The translations under genes and the position numbers were made by a program. Of a stretch of DNA of 64,000 nt, positions 45,072 to 56,399 are shown one piece after another. The DNA comes from Dillenia suffruticosa (lineage: Eukaryota; Streptophyta; Magnoliopsida; Dilleniales; Dilleniaceae), in the NCBI GenBank assembly GCA_033439265.1, contig JAVTVX010000017.1, positions 11,554,001 through 11,618,000 on the forward strand, written 5' to 3'. The notes under the pieces were generated by a model. It ran no database searches. It had not been told where the DNA came from and saw only the letters and a list, made by a program, of their open reading frames with translations. The stretch's first letter is position 1; every line of letters starts with the position of its first letter.

Positions 45072-45659
45072 TTATACTCTATTCAAAATATAACATACAT
45101 TGTTTATAGTTTTTTCCCAGAAGAATTTAGGTAGATTATTTTCGTAAAATATTGTCCTAACAATCTTTTGAAGGGTTCTGTTATTTCTTTTTACCACTCC
45201 ATTTTGTTGAGAAATTCTACATGTTGAGAAATTATGATCAATAGTATGATGATTATAGAATTTTTCCATGGTTTTGTTTTCAAATTTTTTGTCATTGTCA
45301 CTTTTAATACTTTTAATTGACATTCTCTTTTTATTTTGAATTTTTTTGCATAATTTGATGAAGACCTCACTGGTTTCCTCCCTTTTGATAAGAAATAGAA
45401 TCCATGTGAATCTAGAATAATCATCAATGATTACAAAACTATATTGTTTTCTACCTAAACTTTGAGTTCTAGTTGGTCTAAATAAGTCAATGTGAAGAAA
45501 TTCCAACGGATTGTTAGTTGATACACAATTTTTAGGTTTTAAGGAAATTTTAGTTTGTTTTCCCTTCATACATGCATTGCACAATTTATTTTTTTCAAAT
45601 TTTAATTTTGGTAGGCCATTCACTATATTTTTCCAAACTAATTTTGAAATTGTATCCAT
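45072..45659 (-). pseudogene. copia GAG-pre-integrase and integrase core remnant
   Basis: 195 open codons. GAG-pre-integrase Cys motif (KLCNACMKGKQTK), then the integrase core with HIDLF and FVIIDDYSRFTWILF (first Asp region). SIKSDNDKKFEN carries the second Asp. In QQNGVVKRNNRTL the catalytic Glu (normally GVVER) is Lys. The open frame makes it look healthier than it is: without that Glu the strand-transfer active site is lost. Confidence 0.85.
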
Positions 45660-46221
45660 ACTTGCATGTTTTAATCTTTTGCACCATAGTCATGATGAGT
45701 TTTTACTAACAGCAACTAAACATGATTCATTTGAGACTTGTAATTATTATAAGTCTATCACGTATATGTTTCTTCTTATTTGACCAATGAATTTGACAAA
45801 GATAGAGGATTTTTCAACAATAAAACATGCTTTAGATTCAAATGTAACTGAATAACATTTTTCACATAATTGGCTAACACTTAACAAACTAAATTTCAGT
45901 TAAAAAACAAGAAAACATTTTGAATTTGAGAGTCAGTGGATTTACCTCCAATGTTGCCTATTCCGATCATTTTTCCTTTTGAGTTGTCACAAAATACAAT
46001 ATTTTTCCTTTCTTGCTTTCAAGATAGTAAAATTTCGAGACATCCCGTGCCTTGAATACCTACTGTTTATGTACCACACTGATTTCCTGAGAGACTCTCT
46101 TAATTTTAAACAAACCTGCAAAAGATTAAATTACACTTTTACCTTTGGTACCAACATCTTTTTTGGGTCTGACTGAGTTAGTTTTAGATTTATCTTTAGG
46201 GATCCATTTTAAGTTCATTTT

Positions 46222-47539
46222 TTATGAATTTAGGAACCAGCAATTGTAAATTGAATGTCCAAAGTTTTTGTAGTAAGTACAATATTTGTTAATCACACTT
46301 GGATTCTTAATACTGTCTGAAGGTTTGTTTGTTAGCTTGCAAGTTTTTAACTTGTGCCCTAATTTCATACAAGTGTGGTATCTCTCTAATTTGACATTTT
46401 CAGACATTGACACAAAAAATTTATATAACTTTTTATGTGTTTGGATTGGGCTATATCATATTCCCAACCTTTGCACTCCTAGCATGATATCTAATTTTTC
46501 TTAAATTTGATCGGTATAGTGTTTTCCTTACGATTCTTTTCTTATTGTTCATCTAATTCCTTCTTTAAAGCTATGTTTTCATTTGTTTGTTTCTCACTAT
46601 CCTTTTCTAATTGTTTATTATTCAATTTTTCTTCAAATTCAACAGCTTTCAGTTCTAATTCAGCATTTTCCCCTTTTAATACATTTATTTTAATTTTTTA
46701 TTTTTCTAAAGTTCTCACAATTTCAATTAATTCTTTCTTTAACAAATTGTTTTTCATTTTTAATTTTTTTAATTTCTTTATTGATTTTAGTAAAGTCTCA
46801 TGTAGCTCAGTGATGGTAAAGTTGTCTTCAAAATCAGAACAAGAGGAGTTTGATGTGGAGTTTACCTCACTATCTGAGATTTCTTCGTTGGCCTTGAAAC
46901 ATATGTTGGCAAGCTCCTCTGCTTCTTCTTCATCACTTGAGTTAGTGTCTTCATTACTCAAAATTGCAAGTGCCTTCTTCTTTTTCCTCTTTTTTTGTCT
47001 TTCTTATATTTCTTTTCATCCTTTTTCAGAGAAGGACAGTCAGCCTTCATGTCCCAGCTTCTTGCACTCAAAACACCTGATTTCCTCCTTTTTCTCTGGC
47101 TTTTTCAAGAATGATTTGTTGTTGTTTCTTCTCTTCATCATGAACTTTTTGAATTTTCTTGCTAGAAGAGTTTTATCTTCTTCATCCTTTTCTTCTTCTT
47201 CTGAGTTTGATGTGCTTTCATCATTGTCGGCTTTTAACTTATTCCTTTATTTCTTTCTTCTTTTGTAAGCTCCTTCACATTTAGTTTTACTTCATGGGTT
47301 ATAAAAGATCCCACGAGGTCATCCATTGTCAGAATTTTAAGATTCTTAAACTCTTTAATTACAGTAATCTTGGACTCCCACGATTTTGGTAGACTTTTCA
47401 GAATTTTATCTACCATACCTTCATGAGGGATTCCCTTTCTAAGCAATCTTAGTTTATTTGTTACCTTATTGAATATTGTTATCATCTTACTGATTGTTTC
47501 TCCTTCATTCATTTTGAAAATTTCATATGTTTGCTTCAA
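46222..47539 (-). pseudogene. copia gag remnant
   Basis: The frame at 47539-47234 carries the gag core (MNEGETISKMITIFNKVTNK, ILKSLPKSWESKITVIKEF, LTMDDLVGSFITHEVKL). A zinc-knuckle region lies near 47075-47030 (CFECKKLGHE). An acidic Ser/Glu-rich and coiled-coil part (46961-46698, ending KKELIEIVRTLEK) follows. A second Cys-rich segment with CTYYKNFGHSIYNC lies at 46413-46222. Several stops and frame changes between pieces. Confidence 0.78.
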
Positions 47540-47978
47540 CAGTCTATTCTTGCTCTTGCAAACTTGATCGGTGTCTTTGTAAGTAGTTTCAAGCCTTTCC
47601 CAAATTTCCTTTGCTGTTATACATAATGAGACTCGATTATATTTTCTTTTATGCTCAGTCCAAGATGAAGGAGATCAATGGCCTTGCAGTTGGCTTGATA
47701 AGTTTTCTTCTACTCCATTGTCATATTTTTCAATTTGACTGGCACATGCACTCCCTTTATTTCTTTCATAGGAAATTCAACTCACTCTTCAATTATTTTC
47801 TAAGTATTTAGATTTTGTGCAATTATGAAATTGCGTATTCTTTGTTTCTAGTAACTAAAGTTACTTCTATTGAAAAATAGTGCATGATTCGTTGAGCAAA
47901 TTTCAACTAACATATTATCTCCATTGATGACCATTTGGATCTTTAGTGTTAATCTGTTTGGCTTCTTATCACACACCT

Positions 47979-47991
47979 GCTCTGATACCAA
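47979..47991 (-). other. primer-binding site of the copia element
   Basis: Minus-strand TTGGTATCAGAGC, complementary to the 3' end of plant initiator tRNA-Met, one base inside the right LTR. It fixes the orientation of the element. Confidence 0.9.
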
Positions 47992-47992
47992 T

Positions 47993-49999
47993 TGCTATTC
48001 AACTAAAGGGGGTGAATAGTTGAATATGGATTTTTATAATTTTTTGAAATCTGAATTAATAACAAAAACAAAAAATTAAAGACATAGAACATAATAACTT
48101 TTTATGTGGTTTCACCAAACTCGGTGTACGTTCACTTCCAAACTCCCTGAATTTTTCATTAATAGTTTAAGAATACAAACTTGATTATTGGTTCAAGTTC
48201 AACTTTTAACACTATTTCGATTGAACATTTCTATTCAATCTCGCACAAATCGAATTTTACTTTCTAAACCTAAAGCAGTGATATGCACTCTTTAGTTTTT
48301 GACACTTGTTCTGATATGAGAATAAATGTCAAGAGTTGAGACTCTTTTTCCTCATATGTGATAATTTAAGAACAGGCTATTAAATTTTGAACAGATGGAA
48401 GAATTTAAAGAATACAAACGAATACAATAGGAATTTTTTAGAGCATTCACTCTAGCATTCAATTCAATTCAATTAACCCTCTCTTCTTCAAATCTCTAGT
48501 ATTTATTGTGATATTGAATAGATCCGTTGAGGGTTGGTGAGAGTTATTATATCCGAACATTGAGTATTTAATTTCTGCCATTAAAGTTCTGTAACAATTC
48601 CTTTCTTCGTGTTGAGCTTCCACTCTTTTACTGGCGCCACTTTTTATTTAGCCCAATCAGAATATGCTTATGCTACATTGAATGTTAGCTTTAATAGAAA
48701 AAAAATATTTTAGAAATCGAAAAAACAAAGTGATCATTTAGTTCAAATTTGTTTTACAGATATGATTTTTGACATATGCAAGTCGACAAATTTAATATAG
48801 ACATCAATCCGAATTCAAAAAGTTTATAGTGTATTTTTGTCAAAATAAGTCGACAAGATAGTTTGTAAGTCAACAAGATTCTATGCCAAATAAAATAGGT
48901 GGACACTCATCAATGCATGTATGCACGTCGACAAGATTGTAACTAGGTCGATATGTAATATTAAGGACTTAATGAATATCAGGTCGACAAATCTATTTAA
49001 TACATCGACATTACACTATACACGATAAAAATTGATGGACTTGTGAGAATAAATTGGTCGATATTATTTACTTGTTGACATGAATTATAATAGGTCGATG
49101 TGTGTGATTTAGAACCAAGGACAGATAGGTTGACATGTGTCGTTCATAGGTTGATATGTCACTATTCATTAATAAAATTAGTGGATCTAGTTCAGTGAAT
49201 TGGTCGATATGTCTTTGGTACATCGACAAGTATTATGGTAGATTGATGTATTTGCTTCAGAGACAAGGATAGACAGGTTGACATGTTGTCCACATAGGTT
49301 GATGTGTCACAGTTCATTAGTAAAATTGGTGGACATGATAAGTAAATTGGTTGATATGTTTTAGGTGTGTCAACAAGTTTTAGGCCCAGGTCAATGTGTT
49401 ATGTTGTATAATATATAAGGTATTTTATTTTAGGTTGATGTGTTTTGATTGTATTTCGACATGTACCTATTCCTTCTTAAAATTGGTAGACAAGACAAAT
49501 TGAATTGGTCGATGTGATTGTTTCCATGTCGACCGGATCAGTGACATGTCGATGTATGATACTTAGAAGGCAAATATAACAAGTCGACATGTTTATAGAG
49601 ATATTGATGTCCTAATGTATTTTTACTCAGTGTGTCGATGTCTAATAGGTATAGGTCGATGTGCTTCAGAAATAGGTCGATGTGTCATTTCAAATTTGTC
49701 CACTTGTAACTATTCAGATCGATGTGATTTATAGTGTGTCGATATGTTCATACTAATCTATTTCTATAGAAGTTCTATACCACAGGTCGACAAGGACAGT
49801 TAGATAGGTCGATGTGCGTGTGGATAAAATGAATTAGTAGACATAGTGCTTACAATTGGTAGACCGTTATGCAGGTCGATGTGTTCTCTAGTTAGATTGA
49901 CTTGAATTGTAGACTTTTGAATTTACTTGTTATTTTTTTTTATTTTCTTGTACTTTCTTTCATGCATTCTATTATCATCAAAACTCTATTATGTCAACA
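47993..49999 (-). repeat. 5' LTR of the copia element
   Basis: 2007 bp, with its own copy of the GTCGA-motif array (about 48780-49880). Many of the GTCGA words differ from the other LTR by single transitions (GTTGA, GTCAA), giving a view of their decay. Confidence 0.9.
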
Positions 50000-50004
50000 G
50001 TTTG

Positions 50005-50757
50005 ATAGTAACTTTGGATTTTTTCCTCAAAAATTTATTCATGTTGCATGTATGCGTATATCTGTATTTATAACAAATATATAATAAATATGATTCATAT
50101 GAGCAAACATATAAATAACATCAAGTGAACTTGAAATCAATCATTTGAAACTAAAACAAGCCATAAGTTTTGAAATTTAACTATTTTTATATTTCAAGTA
50201 CAAAATCAACAACATAGATAAATGGTTTTTGTGGTTTTTAGTAGGGGTCGGACCATATCATATTTAAAATTAATAAAGTTTTATTTCAAATACTTATTGA
50301 ATAAAAATTGGCGTAAAAGTAACCGATGCACTCTTGACAATTTTTTCCTTTTTTTTCTTTTCCTTCTTTCACACCGAGATTCTAAAGAAAGTTACAAAGA
50401 ATTTGGAAAACGGATAAAATGACCAAAATATTTTATCATTGCAATACTAAAAAATGTTGTAATTTATGGTTACATCAACTTAAAGAAAATTGTTTATAGT
50501 TGATTGATAAAACCAAACACCTTATCAAAGTTTAAACTATAGTTTGTGAGTTATTTAATTGTTAGATATGATTTATCTTGATTATTGAATAATTCAGACT
50601 TAACAATAAATAGTGCAAGTGACTAGCACTGAATAAAATCTATAAAGTTATTTTTTTAATGTATTATGAATGAAAATTGATACTCTATAACTATATGTAG
50701 TTTATATATTTTTAATTTTGAATATATATGAATGAATCTGCAAAATTTGTGTTATAT
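50005..50757. other. spacer between copia and second gypsy element
   Basis: AT-rich, no gene or element recognised. The plus frame 50222-50422 has no known similarity. Confidence 0.4.
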
Positions 50758-52198
50758 TATAACACCAAAAAATTCAGTGTTAGAAAATTTCGTGTTTTCC
50801 TTTTATATAATTTATCAGGAGAACCAATTGTAATTATTTAGACATATCGATACAAACCCTATAAATAGCTTTTGATAATTTAACGTCTTATAAAACGATT
50901 AAAGAACAAAAAAAATTACAAAATCATATTGAGTATAATAATAAAAACAATAACAAAACAACAACAACAAGAATAATAAAAACAAAAAAAAAGAGAAAGA
51001 GAAGAGAGACACAAGAGGACAAAGAGGGATCCACCGACATCACTTTATCCCCATTCTCCCTCTCCCTTCTTCTCTTCCCTTCTTTTCTTCTTCCCCTGCT
51101 ACCCCGAAACCCAACTCTTCCCCCTCTCACCAAGCTCTCTCTTTCTCTCCCTAGAATTCATCCAAATCATATTCAAAATCAATTATTGAAACTTCCAAAC
51201 ACTCAAATATCAATCCTAAAATAAAACCCTAATAAGAAATTTATGAAATTTTAGGGAGAGAAAATTTAGAGTTTTGGAAATTTTGGATCTTGGATGAGAT
51301 TAGTATCTCAAATCAAGATAATAACACATTCTCAACATAAATTTGAGTTATTTATGGTTGTGTTGATGATTCATGCAACTTTTGGAAATTTTTATAGAGT
51401 GACAAAAAAAATTGGAGTTTTGTTGGGACAAAATTGGTGGTAAATTTTGTGACATAAGTTGAGATAAAACGCTTCCCCAATGTGATTTATGGTAATATTT
51501 GAATTTTATGTGAATTATTGTTCAATATATATTTTTTAGAAAATGTAGGGGTTTTAACTCTAGATTATATACGTAGAAATTGACATGAATTGTGAATTAA
51601 ATTTTGTTGTTGATGATATTTACATGTCAATGGTGATTTTGAAAAATATGTGTAAACCCTAAAAATTTAGGGTTTGTGAATTATATTGAGAGTTAAGAAT
51701 TTTTGAATAAAATTAGTGGATTTTGTGACTAATGTATAATATTGGACAGCAATAGATAAATTATGAAATTTAGGATATTGGGGTTGTGAATTGAAAATAG
51801 AATATCAATTAACTCTAATGTTGAATTTAGACCTAATTATTAATTTGTGATCAATAATTTGATTAAGATATTGAAAAGATTGAAGGAATGATAGTTCTTA
51901 TTTGGTTGGAAGTTTGGGAGTAGATATCCAATAAGTGGTTTCATGCTTACACTTAAATATAAAAATGTTTTTATTGAATTTTTTAAATAATTTTTGAAAT
52001 TTGAATTTATGTGTTTTAGTGTATATAGAATATCTCAAACATTGAATTTTGAACTTCCATGCATTCCATATGTTTTGAATGAATAAATGTACCTTGTTAA
52101 TTTATTGATATTGAATACATTTTCATGTATACTGCTATTGAGTACTTGTTAAATTAATAGCACATAAAATGAATTTATGAATTTTGTAAAATTGTGTA
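50758..52198 (+). repeat. 5' LTR (partial) of the second gypsy element
   Basis: Colinear with 59859-61873 except for the tandem duplication present only in the latter. Ends abruptly at a CACTATAAAAAAA motif. Confidence 0.8.
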
Positions 52199-53336
52199 CA
52201 CTATAAAAAAACACGATTTTAGCGACGGAAAAATTTCGTTACTATTTTGCGATAGATTTAGCGACGAAACAATTTTTCGTCGCTAATTTACAACGAAATT
52301 AGCGACAAAAAATTATTTGTGGCTAAATTTCCAACGGATAGATTATTCGTGACTAAATTTGTCACTAATTGGCGACTAAAAAATTTTCATCGCTAAATCC
52401 GTCGCTAATTGGCGACGAAAAATTTTTCGTTACAAAATTCGTCGCTAATTAGTGACGGATAATATTTTCGTGACTAAATTTTGCCATGGATACTCTTATC
52501 CGTTGCTAAATTTAGCGACGAAAATATTTCGTCACAAATTTCATCACTAATTAGCTACAAAAATTTTTCGTCGCTAAATTTGTTACTAATTAGTTACGGT
52601 AAAAATATTTGTCACAAAATTTAGCAACAAACTCCAAAATTTGTGACTAATTTCGTCACTAATTAGCCACAAAAAATATTCGTGATAAAATTTTTCACTA
52701 ATAAGCCACAAATAAAATATTCGTGACTAAATTCATCGCTAATTTATTATTGGAATTTCAAAATTCATGAATAATTTCCGAACAAAATTTCTTTTATACT
52801 CTATCATGAAATATTTTTAACCGTATCTCTCTTTTTAACATATTCTAAAAAATGAAATTGAATTAAATACATATTAAATATTACAATTCTCACCAATTTG
52901 ATAATTTTAACAATAAAGAATTCAACCAATCTATAACAAGTAATTTTCAATTAGTCGCGGCTGTCGATTTCACCATTCGTGTTTTTGTCTTTTACCTCCA
53001 TTCGTTTCTCTTATATAGTTCAATTATTTGTGAAAATTCAGTTGTTCATATTCATTCGTTATTGTCATCAGCAAGGAATATAATATATAATATATTCACT
53101 TCTGACTATTTATCTCGTCTGGCAAGTAGATCAAATAGTATTTTTCGGAGGATGGCGGCAGTGAGACGGATAACTATTGATAAACGGTAATCCATTTATT
53201 TTATTTTATTATTTTATTATTTTATTAATTTATATTAACTAATCATATTTAATATTTTATAATATCTTAAATAAGCATTAAATTTTATTATTTTATATTT
53301 TTATTTTTTAAAGACTAAATTTTTTTTTAATATTTT

Positions 53337-54371
53337 ATTATTTAGCAACAAATTAGAAATTCGTTACTAAATTTAGCGACGAATTAAGGAATCCGTCGCG
53401 GATTTAGTGATGGATCTAAAATTTCGTCGCTGATTTAGCGACAGATCTAAAAATTCATCGCTGATTTAGCGACGGATTCAACGATCCGTCGCTAAACTTA
53501 ATTTTTTTTAAATTAACATTTAATATTTTAATTTATTTTGTTATTTTATTAATTTATATTAAATAATCATATTTATTATTTTTTAATATTTTAAATTATC
53601 ATTTTATTTTTTTAATATTTTTAATTTTTAAATAATAATATTTTTTTATTTTTAAAATATTTTATTATTTAATGACAGATTTAGTGATGAATAAGAATCC
53701 GTTACTAAATTTAGCGACGAATTCCAAAATCCGTCGCTAACTGAGCGATAGATTTAAAAATTCGTCACTGCTTTAGCGACGGATTCAATGATCCGTCGCT
53801 AAACATAATTTTTTTAAAAATTAACATTTAATATTTTATTAATTTATATTAAATAATTGTATTTATTATTTTATAATATTTTAAATTATCATTTTATTTT
53901 TTTAATATTTTTAATTTTTAAATAATAATATTTTATTATTTTTTAAATATTTTATTATTTAGCGACGAATTTAGTGACGAATAAAAATTTATCGCTAAAT
54001 TTAGCGACGAATTCCAAAATCTGTCGCTAACTGAGCGACAGATTTAAAAATCCGTCTCTACTTTAGCGACGGATTCAACTATCCGTCGTTAAACTTAATT
54101 TTTTTTAAAATTAACATTTAATATTTTATTTTATACTATTATTTTATTAATTTATATTAAATAATTGTATTTATTATTTTATAATCTTTTAAATTATCAT
54201 TTTATTTTTAATATTTTTAATTTTTAAATAATAATATTTTTTAATTTTTAAATATTTTTTCTTTAGCGACGGATTTAGTGACGAATTAAAATTCATCGCT
54301 AAATTTAGCGACGAATTCCAAAATCCATTGTTAACTTAGCGACAGATTTTAAAATTCGTCACTAAACTTAA
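53337..54371. repeat. four ~300-bp tandem repeats in the CACTA-like element
   Basis: Units begin near 53337, 53666, 53954 and 54255. Each has a ~120-160-bp GCGACG-hairpin block ending in 'cgtcgctaaacttaat' (variable), then ~150 bp of pure A/T spacer with 'tatattaaataat' and 'aataataatattttt'. Units 2-4 are very similar; unit 1 is more diverged. Confidence 0.8.
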
Positions 54372-54761
54372 TTTTTTTTTAATTTAACATTTAATATTTT
54401 ATTTTATTTCTTTATTTTGTTATTTTATTAATTTATATTAAATAATTATATTTATTATTTTTTAATATTTTAAATTAGCATTTTATTTATTTATTCATTT
54501 ATTTTTATTTTTTACAAAATAATATTTTTTATTTTTTAAATATTTTTTATTTTTTAAATATTTTCTTATTTGATATTTTTATAATATTTAAAAATAATAT
54601 TTTTTATTTTTTAAATCTTTTTAAAGAATAATATTTTTTATTTTTTTATTAATTTATTAGTTTATTTTAATTAGCATTTTATTATTTGATATTAATTTTT
54701 ATTTCTTTAATTAATATGTTTGAATTAGAGAATAAGTAAAAATAAAATAGAAGTATGATTA

Positions 54762-55075
54762 AATGTATGATGTGGTCTGGTGGTTGAGTGCTATAAGATT
54801 TCTCTTATGCGCAGATGTTCGAACCGGGCTGTAGGCATTTTGAGGGTTTTTTCAGGGATATTTTGCAAGGCAGCAAGTCAGGGCAGAGGCAGGGGCGGGC
54901 GAGCGGTCATGCGGACGGGCGGTCAGGCTCGTACTCGGGTGGGGCCAGGGTGGGCCGAGTAGGCTCGTGAGTTGGAGCACATGAGGCTCGTGCGTAGGAT
55001 CCAGCTGGCAGGGGCGTGGGAGTAGGAGCAGGAGCCGAGGCAGGGCGTGTCGCCGGGTGCAAGTTAGCGACGGAT
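54762..55075 (+). other. SINE-like head and GC-rich island inside the CACTA-like element
   Basis: At 54768-54835 there are A-box-like TGGTCTGGTGGTTGAG and B-box-like GATGTTCGAACCGG sequences in tRNA-like spacing. About 200 bp of strongly GC-rich sequence follow (54868-55075), in a region otherwise over 75% A/T. The open frames here are probably fortuitous. It may be a SINE insertion or a captured foreign fragment. Confidence 0.5.
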
Positions 55076-55599
55076 CAAGCATTCGTCGCTAATTAAATAA
55101 AAATAAAATATTAATATAATAATTAAATAAAATATATAAAATAAATAAAAAATATAATTGTATATAATATAATTTAGCGACGGATTCCTGGATCCGTTGC
55201 TAAATTTAGCGACAGAAATCTAAATCCGTCGCTAATTAAATAAAATAAAATATTAATATAATAATTAAATAAAATATATATAATAAATAAAAAATAATTA
55301 TATATCATATAATTTAGCGACGGATTCCTCGAGTCCATCGTTAAATTTAGCAACAGATTTTGAATTTCCGTAACTAAAATTAGTGACGGATTTTTTATAT
55401 GCGTCGCTAAATTTAGTGATGAAAATTTTTCGTCGCTAAATTCGTCGCTATTTTAGCAATGGATTTCTGTTTTTCGTCGATAAACTTTTGCGATGTGTCA
55501 TTAATGACGAAAAATTTTTCATCGCTAAACTTCTGGCTCCTACGGAGGTGCATCCTTATATGGTTCTGTTGGCTTTCTGCAAAGCCAATGACTTTCTCA

Positions 55600-56000
55600 T
55601 TTTGATGTTCCCGGACATAGTGCCACTTTCGGGAGTAAATCAGTGGGGAGCAAGAGAGAATCGTACTCAAATTACAAGAGATTTCATTCCAATATATGCA
55701 GGGAGCCCTGAAGATATTAACATTATGGAAAGGAGGGACACTTCCTAAATGCTTGCCCCAAATTGTGCCTAGCAGGACAAGGGGGCCAAATGAGTCAAAG
55801 TCACCCAAGTGGCTCAAGAGGTGATGAGTCGGGAGTTCTTACACCCTTGGCAAACACAACACCAAGGACGGGGACCGGGAATAATATGGTGGTTGCTCCT
55901 CTCCAATGCCCTCAACCAAGAACTTAGATCCGAGTTTATGTGTTGACAAATGAGGAGGCTTAAACCAACCCGAATGTAGTCATAGGTACATTTCTAGACA
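55600..56000 (+). pseudogene. gag 3' remnant of the second gypsy element
   Basis: Frame fragments end with IRVYVLTNEEA and TNPNVVIGTFLDI, the typical gag-protease junction of Tekay/del chromoviruses. Upstream, zinc-knuckle-like sequence is too broken to read. The 5' half of gag is absent. Confidence 0.55.
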
Positions 56001-56399
56001 TAAACCTTGAGCATTTAGAGTTATAACATGAAAGATGCATATGTTATAATCTTGAAGCATGATGATGATGTATATAATTAAATGATGGTTGGAAAATTGA
56101 AATTGCATGATATATATTAATGTGATTGTTATTGGGAAATTGTGCAATTGAGTAGAGATGAATGGTTAGGTATTAACTTATACAGTTTTCTCAAGTGATG
56201 TATCACTCGATAACTAGTTACTCAATTGTGACCAAAAACCTCTTTTGATTATGACTTGTTTGGCAAAATTGGGGGGGGACCCTAGTAGTCATTTTGGTTT
56301 CTCACCTATCTTTTGATACTAGGAGTTTGGCATACATGTTTAATTGGCATAGCAATGTAGATTTATTTATGATTGAGATATATGATAAAATACTCTTCG

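Larger units (their letters stand above)
38349..49999 (-). mobile_element. Ty1/copia LTR retrotransposon, SIRE/Maximus-like, 11.65 kb
   Basis: Two ~2-kb LTRs (38349-40349 and 47993-49999), each TG...CA on the plus strand, flanked by a perfect 5-bp target duplication GTTTG (38344-38348 and 50000-50004). The PBS (minus-strand TTGGTATCAGAGC, plus 47979-47991) lies beside the right LTR and the polypurine tract AAAAAGGGGGAGAA (40350-40363) beside the left one. So transcription runs in the minus direction. Internal order: gag, integrase, RT, RNase H, then about 2.7 kb after pol with an additional ORF. The long LTRs, size and post-pol ORF resemble the SIRE/Maximus lineage (family knowledge). Frames carry stops; not autonomous now. 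Confidence 0.92.
52199..55529. mobile_element. CACTA-like non-autonomous element with GCGACG subterminal repeats, right end lost
   Basis: Begins CACTATAAAAAAACACGATT inside LTR sequence, the terminal motif of CACTA (En/Spm) transposons. Immediately inside are dozens of copies of a TTAGCGACGRA word in both orientations, forming inverted pairs able to make hairpins. They are dense at 52215-52760 and 55060-55525. These look like the subterminal transposase-binding repeats known in CACTA elements. The centre has four ~300-bp tandem repeats and a GC-rich island, and no transposase. The matching right terminus (…TATAGTG) is absent: the repeats stop near 55529 at 'atcgctaaac', so the element is right-truncated. 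Confidence 0.72.

Noticed and set aside
46507-47268. 253-codon plus-strand frame rich in Phe and Ser
   Set aside because: It is antisense to the copia gag remnant; its composition is the mirror of the Lys/Glu/Asp-rich gag coiled-coil, and it has no family similarity.
54780-55082. Open frames on both strands in the GC-rich island (Gly/Arg-rich and Pro/Leu-rich)
   Set aside because: Open because GC-rich DNA has few stop codons; no domain and no expression signals.
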